This document shows, one piece after another, positions 1-12,960 of a stretch of DNA of 64,000 nucleotides (position 1 is its first letter; each line of letters opens with the position of its first letter). The notes beneath the pieces were generated by a model. It ran no database searches. It saw only the letters and a list, made by a program, of their open reading frames with translations, and had not been told where the DNA came from. Source of the DNA: Liolophura sinensis (Eukaryota; Mollusca; Polyplacophora; Chitonida; Chitonidae); contig NC_088295.1 of the NCBI RefSeq assembly GCF_032854445.1, positions 75,732,028-75,796,027 on the forward strand, in the 5' to 3' direction. A program made the position numbers and the translations under genes.

Positions 1-32
1 ATACATTTATAAGCTCTGCACCATGTATTTAT

Positions 33-178
33 TTATTTATTTTATTGTTTTTTTCGCCGTACTCAAGAATATTTGACTTATACAACGGCGACCAGCATTA
101 TGGTGGAAGGAAACCGGGTAGAGCTCAGGAAAAACCCACGACCATTCGTAGATTCCTGCAAGACGTTCCCACGCACGC
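33..178 (-). mobile_element. SINE family A, 5'-truncated
   Basis: Reverse complement carries the family tail: T-rich end, CGCCGTACTCAAGAATATTT, then ACAACGGCGACCAGCATTAT. The tRNA-like head is missing. Confidence 0.75.
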
Positions 179-179
179 T

Positions 180-3100
180 CCATGCATTTCATTGAAGCTG
201 TTATGTCGTGGTGTTTTACCTTTTGAGCGAGTGAGAAACAGCCCGGCGTCTGACAGATCGCTTCCAACCTTGTATTTGCTTACAGTAACAGCTTTGTGGA
301 CTCATATATCTGAGGAAGAAAACACCATAATGATAATCAAACAACTAGCGGCCAAGTAGATTAAGCCACGAACGTCTCTAATGTTAAAATTCACCTTCAT
401 GTTCACTTGGGAATTTGAATTCCAATATCATCTCTTTGAAGCAAAGGCCTTCACACTAGACGTGCCACAGAGCATTCTGATTCCACAGAAAACATGGACA
501 ATAACATTAAAAGCTTAAAATTGGCGAGTTTGAGCGCTCATAAGCAGCTTTGGCGCTTTAAAACTTTAGTAATTCGATACCAGTTTTTGGTTGACAGGTT
601 ACGTTACAGCGTGGGAACATAATCTTGTTTGAAGGTCAAGTGATAATTTCAATGACTAATAATGTAATAGCCGTTGTCAATCGTCCATTTCATGAACCGA
701 TCTGAAAAAATATATGTTAAAACTGTTATTGTTAAATAACTGACATGTTAAATTTCCTTCTAATCCGTGTCTTCTATAACACAATAGGCCTACCTAGGCA
801 GTCAACGTTTGACAATGTTTGTGCTAGCGCTGGTTTCACGTTTATCTCACCTGCACAGCCATTTGCAGTCCACTATCGCCGTTTTGTCAGAGCCAACAGC
901 GGTCAGGAGAATAAACGTCATTAGCAGAATTGTCCCCATTGTCTTAATACTTTCTACAACCAAAAATATTTCCAAATGTCAACCAAGACACCGAGCCCGA
1001 CTTTTGTATTGAGTACACATTTTTCCTTTGTTTACAAATTTCTTCACTTGCATACTTTTTCAATTCTGTAACTTCAATTGTTATTGAAAATGTTAAATTT
1101 AATAAATGTATATACAGTTTGCATGCATATTTAACCTTTTTTGCATGCATAATTTTTCAGTTTTACTTTTTTCGTCAACTCAATTAATTGTATTTTAGGC
1201 ATTTAATATAATTAAAGAGAAATTCATCAGTCGTGAAACGTGCGTGTGTGCGAGATGAAACCTATAGATATCAACCCAACGACAGACAATGTGTACGATC
1301 TGAAATAGAGTGATATACACATTCTAAGATGACTTCAACATCAAGTTTTCAAACCAGACTGCTCTCATAAACATGAAAATATAACGCTCATATTTAAATA
1401 AATAAGAGCAATACAAGTAATAATTTAACATGTGGTTTAAACATTATTTCGTGGACTAAAATTGCAAAGTCGAGGACGGCATGTTACGGAAGATGGAAGC
1501 GTTCAGGTAAAGATAAAGTGTACAAAAGTTGCAATCTGCGTCAGCATGACGAGTCAATGCGTACACAGCTGAGACAAGTATTAAACCAAAAGGTTGTCTG
1601 AACATCGCGCTTTGCTCGTGGGTACGATGTCTCGGTTCTACGATCTCCCAGAAAGCTTTCAGATTGTAAGAGAACCCCGTGGTCTATATGGGGCATCAAG
1701 TCTGAGGTACATAAACCAATTAGACCAGACTTTCTAGTTTTTCTCTGCAAGAGATCTGGGAATCAGTAAAGGAAGCTGAGCAGAGAAATTAGTGGCCATC
1801 TCCCATTTTAGAGGGTATTGATCCAAATCGCTGACAGTCTACAACGTCGGAATCTGATTGTTCGCCCAGGGAATCCTAGTCAGCACAAAGACGCCGTATG
1901 CTTGCAAAGGAGGGGTAGTTTTATTAGCATGGAAACTTCTGTGACAGCTGAATTCCCAATTACCTGGAATTACCTTTGATGTTAACGCGCAATTCAAAAG
2001 CGGCATGGGGAAACCATATGTAATAGTAGTATTATATAAAACATATACCCTCCTAAGTCTGGGGACACAGTCCAGCTATATACGATTATAGTCAGCGGGC
2101 TTCTTGATTTCAAAATCAATTATATCTCTATCTCAGATGGAAACAATTGCTACCAAGTGAAGCATATGACTGTTTTGTCCAGAATTCCTCACAAAAGTGA
2201 CGAATAGGCCTATTAACTCCATCGACAGCAAAAAAGAAGGAAGCTCGGTGCAGAATAGGCCAGGTTCGTGATATGGTAGGGTTTCAGAGATCGGGTTTCA
2301 GTTACCAACACAAAGCTGATCAGTTAACAAAGTTGTTAATAAATAACTCGATGTATTAACTGTTATTGATCAAATTCATTGTTTAAAGGATACATGAAAA
2401 GGATACTATAATAAAAGTTATGGTTTTTTAGTTTCAAAAATTTTTATTTCTTAGGCCTGTTTTATACCTTTTAATTACCCCTCTATTTTATGCATATTTT
2501 CGTACCATGCAAGCATTTGAAAGAACAGAAGTGCAAATGCACAACAGAACGTGCCGACTAACAGCAATTAAATAAAAATTACAAAGACACGGTGATTCTC
2601 AGATATAATTACACGTATACACTGTCACGAACAATGGTAACCATGCGACGCTGAGATGGTTGACTCGTTAAAGCGATTGACCAATAACAATAGCTGCTTG
2701 GAATTACGGTAATACGTACGCAAGAGAGACAAAAATGCAGTTATGCTATTTTTGTTGTGTCTACATATCAAAATGGTTTCCCCCGATACATGCTTTGATA
2801 AGGGGAGAAGGGTTGTAGTCAGGAAGCACTGGTAATTAGTCATAACTATTCTATACAGTAACACTCTGGTTTAAAAATGACTAGCATTATCTATAAAAAA
2901 AAAAACTGTTAAGCTTGATTTCTCATGAATACATAAGTTGGCATAATTAAATTTTTCCCATGCAGTATTCTACTCTTAGATATATACCACTCACGAAATC
3001 CGTTACTTTTGTGCCAAAGACGTCATATGTGGAATACTTGCTCAAAAATTAAATTAATCTCAATTGTACGGTGAACGTATTCACACAGAGTAACAAGGCC

Positions 3101-4690
3101 CTCGGCCTGCAGGATTAAGCAGGTCTAAAACATTTGGCATAACCTGTTGTTTTACATTCGCAAGCATACACCTGTTGCAGATTTATTTATATGCCTAAAT
3201 CATCTTTTTCGAATTGGATTTTACATTATATACTGAGAAGATATCCTAAACCATTTACCAGCCCTTATATAAAAGTATTTTATGTAAAACAGTCGCAAAT
3301 CAAAGCTCGACAGAGATATTAATATTCAAACTGGAAATTATTCTCGGATAAGAATTTGAACAGTGACAGTTTTATTTACTATTCGTATAATTATTCCTTA
3401 CATATTCCTTTGGGAACTGGTGTTTTGGGAACTGGTGTTTAGGTTGCTTTGAAAATGGGTGTTGTGATTATTGACAGTGACAGTATGGTGGTTGGGAAAT
3501 GCCGTGGTCACACGTAACGGGTGAAATCCGGCCTCTTGTCAATATACCTCAGCTTGTCATTCTAACTGTTCACGCAACGATCAAAGAGTAGCAATACAGA
3601 CACCCTAACACTACTGTATAGGTCTATATTTTTTAAAGGGAAGATTAAGTTAAAGAAACAGTGATCTTGAATGCGATTTATTGAGACTTATCACTTGTCA
3701 GTTGTCAGAGAATGTTTTGTTGTCATTGAATTTAATAAACATTTGCGTGAAAGCAATGCAAAGGAGCTTGGCCTCAGGGCTATCGCAATGCTGGTTACGC
3801 GGGAAAAGAGTATGAAAGACTACAGCATGGAAGTAAAAGCATGTTAGAAGAGTTAGGACAGGCAATTTCCACGTGTATTGTTCTCGAAAGAATCAGTATC
3901 CATATCCTTATTTAGAGTAAAAGTTTTAGTTCATGGTTCATGTATCATTACAGTGGAATCCCTGTGTAAGAAACTTAGACTTTCCATAGATATATACATC
4001 TGCATCTGCGGTACACTTATGATATAAAAACCTTTTGATCGAAGGAAATGGAAATACTGTTAAGTTTAATAAGACCAAATGGCTTTGTTTTATACCTACA
4101 TACATTTATTTTAGAAGAACTAGGATATATAGAGAAACAAATAATCGACTTTGAGTCCAATGGCATTCGAACTATTGAAAATTTGCAAATGACAAAAATG
4201 ACACAAGAACAAGTATTTGTTTGACCGGGTTAGGGAAAGGTGAACTGTTCCAATGTAAGTAACCCTTTACTACATACTCTTCTTGTTTCTCAGAGGTGAC
4301 AAACTACAAATGACAAATGCTCTTTGTGGGGAGCTGCTCTGTTACTCACACCGATGATAATCATAAGTTACTGAACAATATAACGAAGTTTTAATAGTTA
4401 ATATTAAATTAATTAAATTAATTAGTACCCTGCAAGGATTCTACTGTATATTTCTTGAACTCTAAGGTTACAACAACGTCTTAAAAAAATAAACGTAAAT
4501 AAAAAAAAATGAATCAAGTGGCATTCAGTGTTACAATCTATACTATTACAAATAATCTACAAAATTAGCAGAAATGCATTCGGAAACATGGTGTATAGGT
4601 ATTGAGAAAGTCACTTGAAAATACAAATTGACAAAGTTACATGCATGGTAGTTTATAAATTTACGCATGCAAAGAAATTAAACCTCTTAC
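180..4690. other. Noncoding stretch, no gene recognised
   Basis: AT-rich, with only short chance frames on both strands. No repeat family I know and no conserved protein motif is visible. Confidence 0.5.
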
Positions 4691-4736
4691 CTGTCCGGCT
4701 GCTGATATAGTGTAGGGAACGGTGATAACCGGACGA
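4691..4736 (-). CDS. Tentative exon 35
   Basis: 46 bp between an excellent acceptor (TTGATGATTTTCATCAG|TC) and donor (GACAG|GTAAGAGG). Entering in phase 1 it reads VVRLSPFPTLYQQPD and leaves in phase 2; in phase 0 it reads SSGYHRSLHYISSRT. It could belong to the long gene or to an unrelated transcript. Confidence 0.22.
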
Positions 4737-5937
4737 CTGATGAAAATCATCAAGATATGAAAACATATATATCCAAAGATCGACCGAACTGTTCCTTCAG
4801 TTTCAGGTAGGCCCCTACGCTCTAAATTATGCCAAAGGGGCACACTTTTAATATAGGTCACTTGGTCAATAAAGCCTATTGTTTGTGACCTAAACACGCG
4901 TGGGATCGTAAAATGAATAAATCGTCTCGTTAGTCCTTTGTGGGCGTAAAAGTCATCGAAAGGGTCTTTCACTTCGATAAGAGCTTCTGTAGCAGCTACC
5001 ATCACACTGCATCTGTGTGGTGTCGTTACTGAAACTTGGAATGTAACGTGTTATGAATGCATCGAGCTTTGCTGAGCTCTAAAAAAAAGACTAATAGTTT
5101 GTTAATTATTATCACGTAACATTATCACGCACAAAACTTTGTTCGATATGGTGAACTGAAATACCATGACATTCGCTTTAATGTATAAAGTAGACAATAT
5201 TTGCGCGTATATTTAGCCCTGAAGTGGAAAAGCATCTGTGCAGAGACACGAATTAAAATTTAGCATAAATTTGAATTGTATAATTTGTATGTGGGCGAGA
5301 GTCAACACAGACAAGCATCGGCAATAAAGCAAACTGTGGTCGTTGTGTGGAGAAATTTAATACTAGTCTGCATACTCATCTGCCTGCATCTGACGACAGC
5401 ACAGCTACAGGTATTCTGGTGTCGCCCAATACAAGTACACTTATGTTGCTATGCAGCAGTAAATGTGGCGTATAAGCCGGTCAAGTGCATCGTTCTTAAC
5501 TTATCGGCACACCAGTTACAATTGTGGTACTCGTCACGCCTTTGGGTAAAGGTACTAAATTTCAGTTTTTATAGTCTGTTATAGTCTGTTTGGGAAGTTT
5601 ATGCTTTTAGTTCATGTTAAGTGCTGGCGTATAATGCAGAAATTGCAGGGGTATAAAGAATGAAATGAGGCGACGTCGACAGTAATTTATGGCGTTACCA
5701 CAGAACTACTTTCAATGTATTTTTATAAAACATGCCCCTTTTTCAAAACTGTTATTCTGAAACGTTACTCTGTGCTGATGATAATGATGAGCTGACCACA
5801 TATTTTTAACATTTGACTTAGAACGTGTGTGTACACCATTGCTATAATTACAAAGTTATCTGCATATTTGAGCTGTTATGGGAAAACACAGATTCATGCA
5901 AGACAACGTTAGACAATTGAAACATACCGTATGAAAG
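4737..5937. other. Noncoding stretch with an unassigned frame
   Basis: The minus frame 4661-5005 continues upstream of the tentative exon with a hydrophobic segment (SIFGYICFHILMIFIS). It may be intron sequence, since a good acceptor lies inside it. Nothing else was recognised. Confidence 0.35.
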
Positions 5938-6118
5938 GTAACCTTTTATTTATTTATTTATGCATTTATTTATTTATGCATTTATTTGTCTATTTATTTG
6001 ATTGGTGCTTTACGCCGTTCTCAAGAATATTTCACTTGTACGACGGAGGCCAGCATTATGGTGGCAGGAAACCGCGCAGAGCCCAGGGAAAACCCATGCA
6101 CGGCCACCTGCAGGTTAA
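5938..6118 (-). mobile_element. SINE family A, 5'-truncated
   Basis: Tail with repeated TTTATTTATTTATGCA units, then TTCTCAAGAATATTTCACTT and GGCCAGCATTATGGTGGCAG. It ends in the middle part of the element. Confidence 0.78.
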
Positions 6119-7495
6119 AAGTTATCCTTTTAAATATAAACGCAAACTATGTTGGAAAAATCAAAACGGCCTACCTGAATTCACTCGCGGAGTTTTGCTG
6201 GAATGTAGATTGTCGCTTTTGGTTATACACTTATCAAACCCGTTTTAAGACATACAAAGTCATCCGGTGGCTAAGTTCTTATATAGCGCGCCCTCTAGGT
6301 TGCATGGTGTTATGCGATTACCGGTACCAGACGGCGACTGTGTTGGTTCTCCCTGAATCTAACACGTGTACACCCGCTCCGATCACAACCCCTGCCCGAC
6401 AAATGTCAAGTAGGACAAAATACCCATCAACAAATGACAAAGGCAAAGGAGAGATCACTAAGTACTATTAGTCGTTAAATTATTCCCTTTCCAATTACAA
6501 TCCCTCTGTCTATTAGGTTTATATGTTTTACTAGTATGCAAACATATACAAGGATATGAACTTATTTAGGCGTTGTATTGTGTCCAACCTTACATTATTA
6601 CCGTAAGTTCAGTTTACGTGCTCAGAAACAAAAATCTAGCGGCTAAAGTTAGCTGAAACCACACCGGGTTTTGAACCAGGGACCTCACTAACTAGCACCT
6701 TCTCAGAACGTAATTGGGCCTATGTACCAACTGTTTACATCAGGCCCTTCATCTGTTTAGTAATGCATGATTGATTTAAAGTCTACAGGTTAACTACCTC
6801 CGATACTGACTGAATGGTCAAATGGTTAGTATGTATTGTCAGCCAACTTCGGTGAAACATCAGCATTGTAGAATCTGTGTGGTATAAAGAAACTGAAGTC
6901 GCAAATGATGTTAATACTGTTACTAAACCAATGCCTAGGTGACATTCACAACAAATGTGATCTGGAGCAACTTTGCGAAAACGAGAAGTTATATATTAAA
7001 TATCTATTTGTCATTCATTTATGTTTATGGACGAATGATTGAACAATGTGAAAATCATCGTCAGACTTCAACAACTTTTGATCAAATGATGTCGAAAGAC
7101 GGATGTATGTCAGAGGACCAGTGAATAACATTAAAAGCTGATATCGATGTTTTCCTCGTAAAATATCATTAAGACCAGACTTTGCATAATTTGTAATGAT
7201 TACGGTTGTGTATAATGCATAACTTTTCGGCATGGACAGATCTGGCCATCCTTTCACAAAACTTAAATCAGTTGGTATCTTTTCTCCTAAATCATCTTGC
7301 CTTATTCCATTTAAGATTGAGAAATTCTTTCATATAAAAATAGAAACAGGAAACAGCAAAACAAGGGGAAAATGGGATGCTTAATGTTTTCGAATGTAGC
7401 TTTAGGTTTGTACATGTAATTTACAACAGCTTTTGACGCATGCGCTGAATTATTGGCGTCATCCGTTGACCATATACTGACAAACCGGTTACACG

Positions 7496-7497
<2 letters not shown>

Positions 7498-7564
<67 letters not shown>
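7498..7564. repeat. (CA)n(TA)n microsatellite
   Basis: Compound dinucleotide run, CA followed by TA. Confidence 0.95.
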
Positions 7565-7565
<1 letters not shown>

Positions 7566-8192
7566 CCCCATCCAAATTAACTGTAAACCTAATTGTCGCC
7601 AGTGTTTGTGTCAGCCAAGGATGCTATGCTTTTTTACTCTGACTATGACTCTATGGTCAGAGTGAAATTTGTGATGATAAAACCTTTCGCATAATTTGTT
7701 TTCCGACAGCTGGTTTAATCGTAACAATATCGGAGCATCGCAACAACGGTCACGCCGACTTTCTGTTCTGTTTTTCAGTACCTGCCCTGTATGTGTTACC
7801 AGAAGCGCTATTTCCAAACAGCACTCCCTTTCCATTCCTTTCTATTTTGGGTTTATTTTTTAATCTTTTCAAGGTTCAGGTGTGGTGGTACAAGCACTGA
7901 ATGCCCTGCCGCTGCAAAATGTCACAGGGGTCATTTTTCCGCGGACGGAGTACATGTGTGACGGTGGGAGTGTCCCTCTAAGTTTTCGGTGTCTAATAGA
8001 AATGTCATATTTCCTTTAGTCAGGTTAGTAAAGTAAGGTCAGTCTGTCTTCTTCACTGTGTAAAGTTCAGACAATGTCAGACATGGTACTAAAGGTGTAT
8101 AACTTCCGGGTTAGCCGGTGTAATAATGGATCCCTAAATCGTAATTTGTGGTGTGTATATAGTGATAATTCTGCAGAAATGTTGCTTGTCTA

Positions 8193-8512
8193 CCTCAGAT
8201 TATCATCATCATCATCATCGTCGTCGTCGTCGTCGTCGTCGTCGCCATCACCATCATTATCATCACCACCATCATTACCATCCCCACCAACCTCCTCACA
8301 TCATCACCAGCGTCAGCATCATCGTCATAACCATCACCATCACCACCACCATCATCACCATCATCGTCGTCGTCGTCACATCATCATCATCACAATCATC
8401 ACACACATCACCACCTCCATCCCCATCATCATATTACCATCATCACAACCATCATTGCCATTATCATCGCCATTATCATCTTCATCGTAATCACCATCAT
8501 CAGTATTATACA
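8193..8512. repeat. ATC/GTC trinucleotide tract
   Basis: About 320 bp of imperfect (ATC)n, (GTC)n and (CAC)n. It gives long Ser- or His-rich frames in several registers; I do not treat these as genes. Confidence 0.9.
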
Positions 8513-8620
8513 CCATACTCAAGACGTTTTCACTTACATTACGGCGGTTAGGTTTATGGGTGAAGAAAACTGAAGCCCAGAACAAACCAAACCCCCTCGC
8601 CAGTTGCCTGGCAGGCTTCC
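8505..8620 (-). mobile_element. SINE family B fragment
   Basis: ATACACCATACTCAAGACG and GTTTATGGGTGAAGAAAACT follow the trinucleotide repeat. Diverged and short. Confidence 0.4.
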
Positions 8621-8755
8621 TTATTTTTAAATAGTCAAAACCTTTACTAATATTTAACACAATCATCACAAATCATTAACAGAGAATGTGGCATACTTTG
8701 GCAGTTTGTAGCTGATTTTTTTCCGTGTGTAATGGGTTTACAGTACGTGGGTTAA

Positions 8756-8808
8756 ATGCAGACATAACACAAATGCAGACATAACACAAATGCAGACATA
8801 ACACAAAA
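8756..8808. repeat. Three tandem 17-bp units
   Basis: Unit ATGCAGACATAACACAA, three exact or near-exact copies. Confidence 0.85.
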
Positions 8809-11069
8809 CAGAAATAAATAACACAAACGCTTCTTAACACAACTCAACGAAAGGTTTACACGATATTAATTTAACAATTAACGGAAAAGCATTTGTGCAA
8901 CTAAAACTCCATAAACTTTAGTAAAAAAAATAGGTAAACGCAGGGCAACAAATCAGTATACAAAGAGTAACTTTGAAGGAGAAGAAACTTTTTTTAAATG
9001 ACACTATAGGCTGAAAAGAGCACATATTTTTCTATCTTCTGGTGCCTGTTGCATAATTTTGCGATTTTTCATCGCCATAGACGTAAAGCCTGAAAAAGCT
9101 GAAAATGACATTTGATTGATATTTAAATTTTCTTCTCCTTTAACATTTTATTTAGTTTTAGCATTAATTATATTTTGGAACCCTCTGTGGAGGCTGATAT
9201 AAATACAAGTATTTCAATTTTAGGAATGCATGCCCGGAAACAATGTTTTATTAGCGTATTTATTTATTCGTCTGTTTGCTTTTTACAACATACACGTGGG
9301 TACTCGGCAGCCTTATTTCGGCCATCAATGTATGGTATTTGGAGATGAAGGGACACAAGGAATTTCCAAATCTGACCACTTGAGTGCCAAATGTGGTGAT
9401 GGAAGGCGAGTAAGCGAGGTTTGGATTTCATCTCGCCATCTTAAAGATTAAGAGCTATTGAACCGCGCAGAAGCTATCTGAACAGAAAAAACAGGGTCTT
9501 CACCTGTTTAAGAAACAAGAACAACGGCTTATCCGTCAAGATTTAAAATCAGTTGAAAAGACAAAGTAGATGTTTAGAGAAAGAAAGAGAAAGAAATTTT
9601 TACAAGTATAAGGCCATATATCATTCTAACGTTAAATGTCACTGTTTGTATGGGACATGCTGAGGTGTAATTTAACATGATACATATACAAGCGCCAAAC
9701 ACAGACTAAGTAGAATTTAATTAAATACGGATGCTTTTTGCGGTTATTTTGCTCATATTTTGAACTTGTATACTATGAATGGAAGTGTCGAAAGAAAAAA
9801 AAGAAGTGAGAATGAACGCATCATGAAAATCCGCGCTTGCCCATGACAAATATCATCGAATAACTACGACTGTAGACCATTACACAAGTCATGACAAAGT
9901 TCTATTTCGTTTAACTCACTTTTAGCGATAACTTATTGTGGAAATCATTGATATCATTTATCCTAAATCAAAACTCCCTCTATTGCTGTATGCGAGACTC
10001 AAACGCACGATTTATAATTGGTCAAAATTTTTCCTATAATTTAGATACACGCCTATTTAGATAAATTCTAAACATATTTTCTGAAATGAATGAGGGTGGG
10101 AGTTTAATGCCGGAACCTTTCCTCCGCCCACTCACCTAACAGCCATCGCATGTGTTAACATGTTTGTAGTATGGCGTTAGACTCTAATCAAATAAGGTAA
10201 GGAGAAGTATTTCAGCAAAGCAATGGTTTACGTTTGGTAATAAAAAGTCAAAAATAAAGTGTTTGCTACTTAATTTTCATTACAGTCGCTTTCGCCAGAG
10301 AAGATCATTTGACAAGATTTCAAAGCAGTTTTTCTGTTAAAATTAATCCTGGTATTTTGTTTGAATAAAAACGTGAAAGAGATTTTAACAACGATAGCTG
10401 GAGCTAAATGTTACATAACGTCTATGATTAACGTTGATAAAAACTTTCTTATGCTTAATTAAATTTTGATATTGTGTATATAAACGTGATTCTATGTAAT
10501 GACTTTGGCCATTCTCATTATGACGGACCACAGACTTGATGATGATAATGAGCAAGCCATCTGTCAATTTACATGTATGTGGGTGGTCACAACATCAAGA
10601 CAGCTGCAAAGGATCAGGTGTACTCTGAGCGGATCGAATCACGGGTAACAATATCAATAATCGAAGAACAGTCGACGCATTTCATCTTCTCTTCCTTAAC
10701 AAGTGTTTATTTTGAACTCATACACACATGCTCATGGTAACCTGATGATGGTTTGCCCCTGCCTCTCCACTGCCTCGTTATTCAGCAATATCCACGATTT
10801 GATCTTCTGGCATGCGACACCATTTCTCTTCTTATTTGCAGTGTATTTGCATGACTTGGATTTGCTCTATGCGTAAAGTTGAGGAAAAGCCCAATCTTGT
10901 AGGAATGACTGACATTCATGTGCTCACAGTATTTTATTCAATGAGAAAAGAGTATGTGTACTTTTAATGCTTAATTGTATATAAAACATTTATCACATCC
11001 TTTGACCGGTTCAACAGGTTACTTTTGGAATGTGCCTGATCTTATAAGTATTTTGGTTACGTTTCTTAC

Positions 11070-11240
11070 GGTAGGAGAGTTAATGAGTATATTACTTCCC
11101 CAGGTTGCAGCCAGACCTTCCCACGTACGGCTGTAGGGGAAGCTAGCATGAGCTGAACTTGAACTCATAGCAAACGCACAGGTGAAGGGCTTCTGAGTCA
11201 TTGCGGCGCGCTGGTGTGCCAATCCTCTGGGCCAAGGAAG
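11070..11240 (-). mobile_element. SINE family A, head and middle part
   Basis: On the minus strand it carries the tRNA-like head with CAATGACTCAGAAGC and GAGTTCAAGTTCAGCTCATG, then CCGTACGTGGGAAGGTCTGG. The tail is lost. Confidence 0.7.
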
Positions 11241-11726
11241 ACCCAAATGTGTACGAAGGTTTGTTAGACACGTGGGAGCAGCGTAGGTTTCATGCAGGAT
11301 ATGCTCGCCTTACTATGCTAATAAATAGGTCTATGACAATTCTTGAGTACTGATACCGTAAAACACTGAAAAAAATGTATTTTAACATTTTCTCGTATCA
11401 ATATTTGAAAAAACAGATGTTGGTTTTTTGTTTTTTCTACACACAGCTAGTTTAATATATCTTGGAGAATCTTCAGAGACTCTTGATAAGAGGCTGAGAG
11501 ATTTCCACGCATACATATACGTATAAAGCGTCATCAGTTCACGGCTATCTATCTCCCGTATGTCCAGTTTTTGTGTCAAATGTCGCACATTGACTGGTAT
11601 AAAGGCCAGTTTTAGCGTGACTTGACCTATAAGTGACCGTGTCTGGAAGACAGAAGGTTCATCTACACACAACATTGCCGACATCGGAGTAGTCCTAGAC
11701 CTATTCACTGGAAACTCACTGCTTAC

Positions 11727-11759
11727 CTGGAAAGGTGGGTTTCTGTTTATCGCTCCATG
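11727..11759 (-). CDS. Tentative exon 34: small cytoplasmic exon
   Basis: 33 bp, phase 1 to 1, reading AWSDKQKPTFP. It has a strong CCAG|GTAAGC donor and a fair acceptor (CATTTGACTAG|CA). There is no homology support; the only evidence is splice sites and phase. Confidence 0.22.
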
Positions 11760-12029
11760 CTAGTCAAATGACGTGTAAAACGCTATAAACTGTGGCATAA
11801 AGTTACAGTTATACAGATCTTTGTAAGGTTTCGGTCACTTAACTAACATACGCGTCTTCAGAATATACCTGCCAAATTGTAACATAATGCATGCTCACCT
11901 TAACATTCACTAACTCTTCATTCAGAGGCCCTAACTGGCTAAGTCACCAAAAGCGTTGGTCTCGCCGCAGCCGACTGGCACCTGAATAAATATGTTGCAG
12001 ACTCCAATCAAAATTTCGCTAGTTTGCCT

Positions 12030-12240
12030 GCGGCTTTATTTACTTATTTATTTCATTCTTCCTTAAAGCCTTGCCCTAGCCTTTTTCACTACTATAATCA
12101 GTTCCATGGGTGGTTTTGCTACATCAGGGTGTCCAGGGTAAACCATCGACCACCGGCATGCTTAACAGTGGCTTTCAACGAACGTTAGACAGTGCAAACG
12201 GCCACACGAGCGTCGTCGACGGCTTATTTTCTTAAAGGCC
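12030..12240 (-). mobile_element. SINE family B, strongly diverged
   Basis: A TTTATTTACTTATTTATTT tail, CATGGGTGGTTTTG, then GGTAAACCATCGACCACC, following the order of family B. Confidence 0.4.
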
Positions 12241-12299
12241 CCACAAGCAGCAAGAGCCGGGGTACTTCCACCTTTAAGTCGGAAGATTTTTCAAGTACA

Positions 12300-12540
12300 G
12301 TAAAAAAAATTAGTCTGTTCATTTTAACAGAATGTCTGTTGTCTGAGTGATGCCAGAATGTATTCTGTTATCTGTTATTGCAGCAGATTATTTTGTTAAA
12401 GAAAACACACATGTTCTATGAATTTAAAAGAGAGATTCTATTAGACTAACAGGATGTTATGTTGAATATGACAGAATATTGTGTTAAAATGACAGAAAAC
12501 ATTTTAGCACCACTGTAAAAACTTAACAGATTATGTTTCT
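12300..12540. repeat. AT-rich stretch with repeated TAACAGAA words
   Basis: TTAACAGAATG, TTCTGTTA, ATGACAGAATATT and TTAACAGATT recur in both orientations, as in the subterminal repeats of some nonautonomous DNA elements. The ends are not defined. Confidence 0.3.
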
Positions 12541-12908
12541 TAGTGGCGAAGAACGTAGAACACTCCGATTTAATTCACTCAAAAACCCGAGAGACGTTGG
12601 ATAAGTTCATAATTCTTGAATACTGTCTTAAACACCATTAAAGTAAACAAATGAATTACTGATGGATTATAATGCAGATCTCTAAATGAAAGCTTGTGAG
12701 TATTGATCTGCATCGAATTTAACAGTAAAAGGTAGTTTTTATTTCTATATTACTGACATGCAGTCAAAACAAAAGCGATTATGCTTTCATGTATATCGAC
12801 TAGGCCTACACAAAGACTTGCATTTTTGCCAGACGATTCAAAACAACTCGAATATGTTACGCGGATTAAAGCTAATGTATCGAGGTACAATCTGATGTTC
12901 CATCACCA

Positions 12909-12960
12909 ACGCCCCCCCCCCCCCCCCCCAACAACCCCCCCACCCCACCCCGACCCCCTT
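12909..12960. repeat. C-rich homopolymer tract
   Basis: A run of about 20 C on the plus strand, followed by short C runs. Confidence 0.9.

Larger units (their letters stand above)
6120..11069. other. Noncoding stretch apart from the listed repeats
   Basis: It holds the CA/TA and ATC microsatellites, the 17-bp triplicate and a family B fragment. I see no coding exon. Confidence 0.45.

Noticed and set aside
4661-5005. A 114-codon minus-strand frame as a complete small membrane protein
   Set aside because: A strong donor interrupts its 3' end and a strong acceptor lies inside it, so it is at best partly exonic; only the 46-bp piece is kept as tentative.
8074-8669. Ser-rich and His-rich frames
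   Set aside because: They are produced by the ATC/GTC/CAC trinucleotide tract in different registers.
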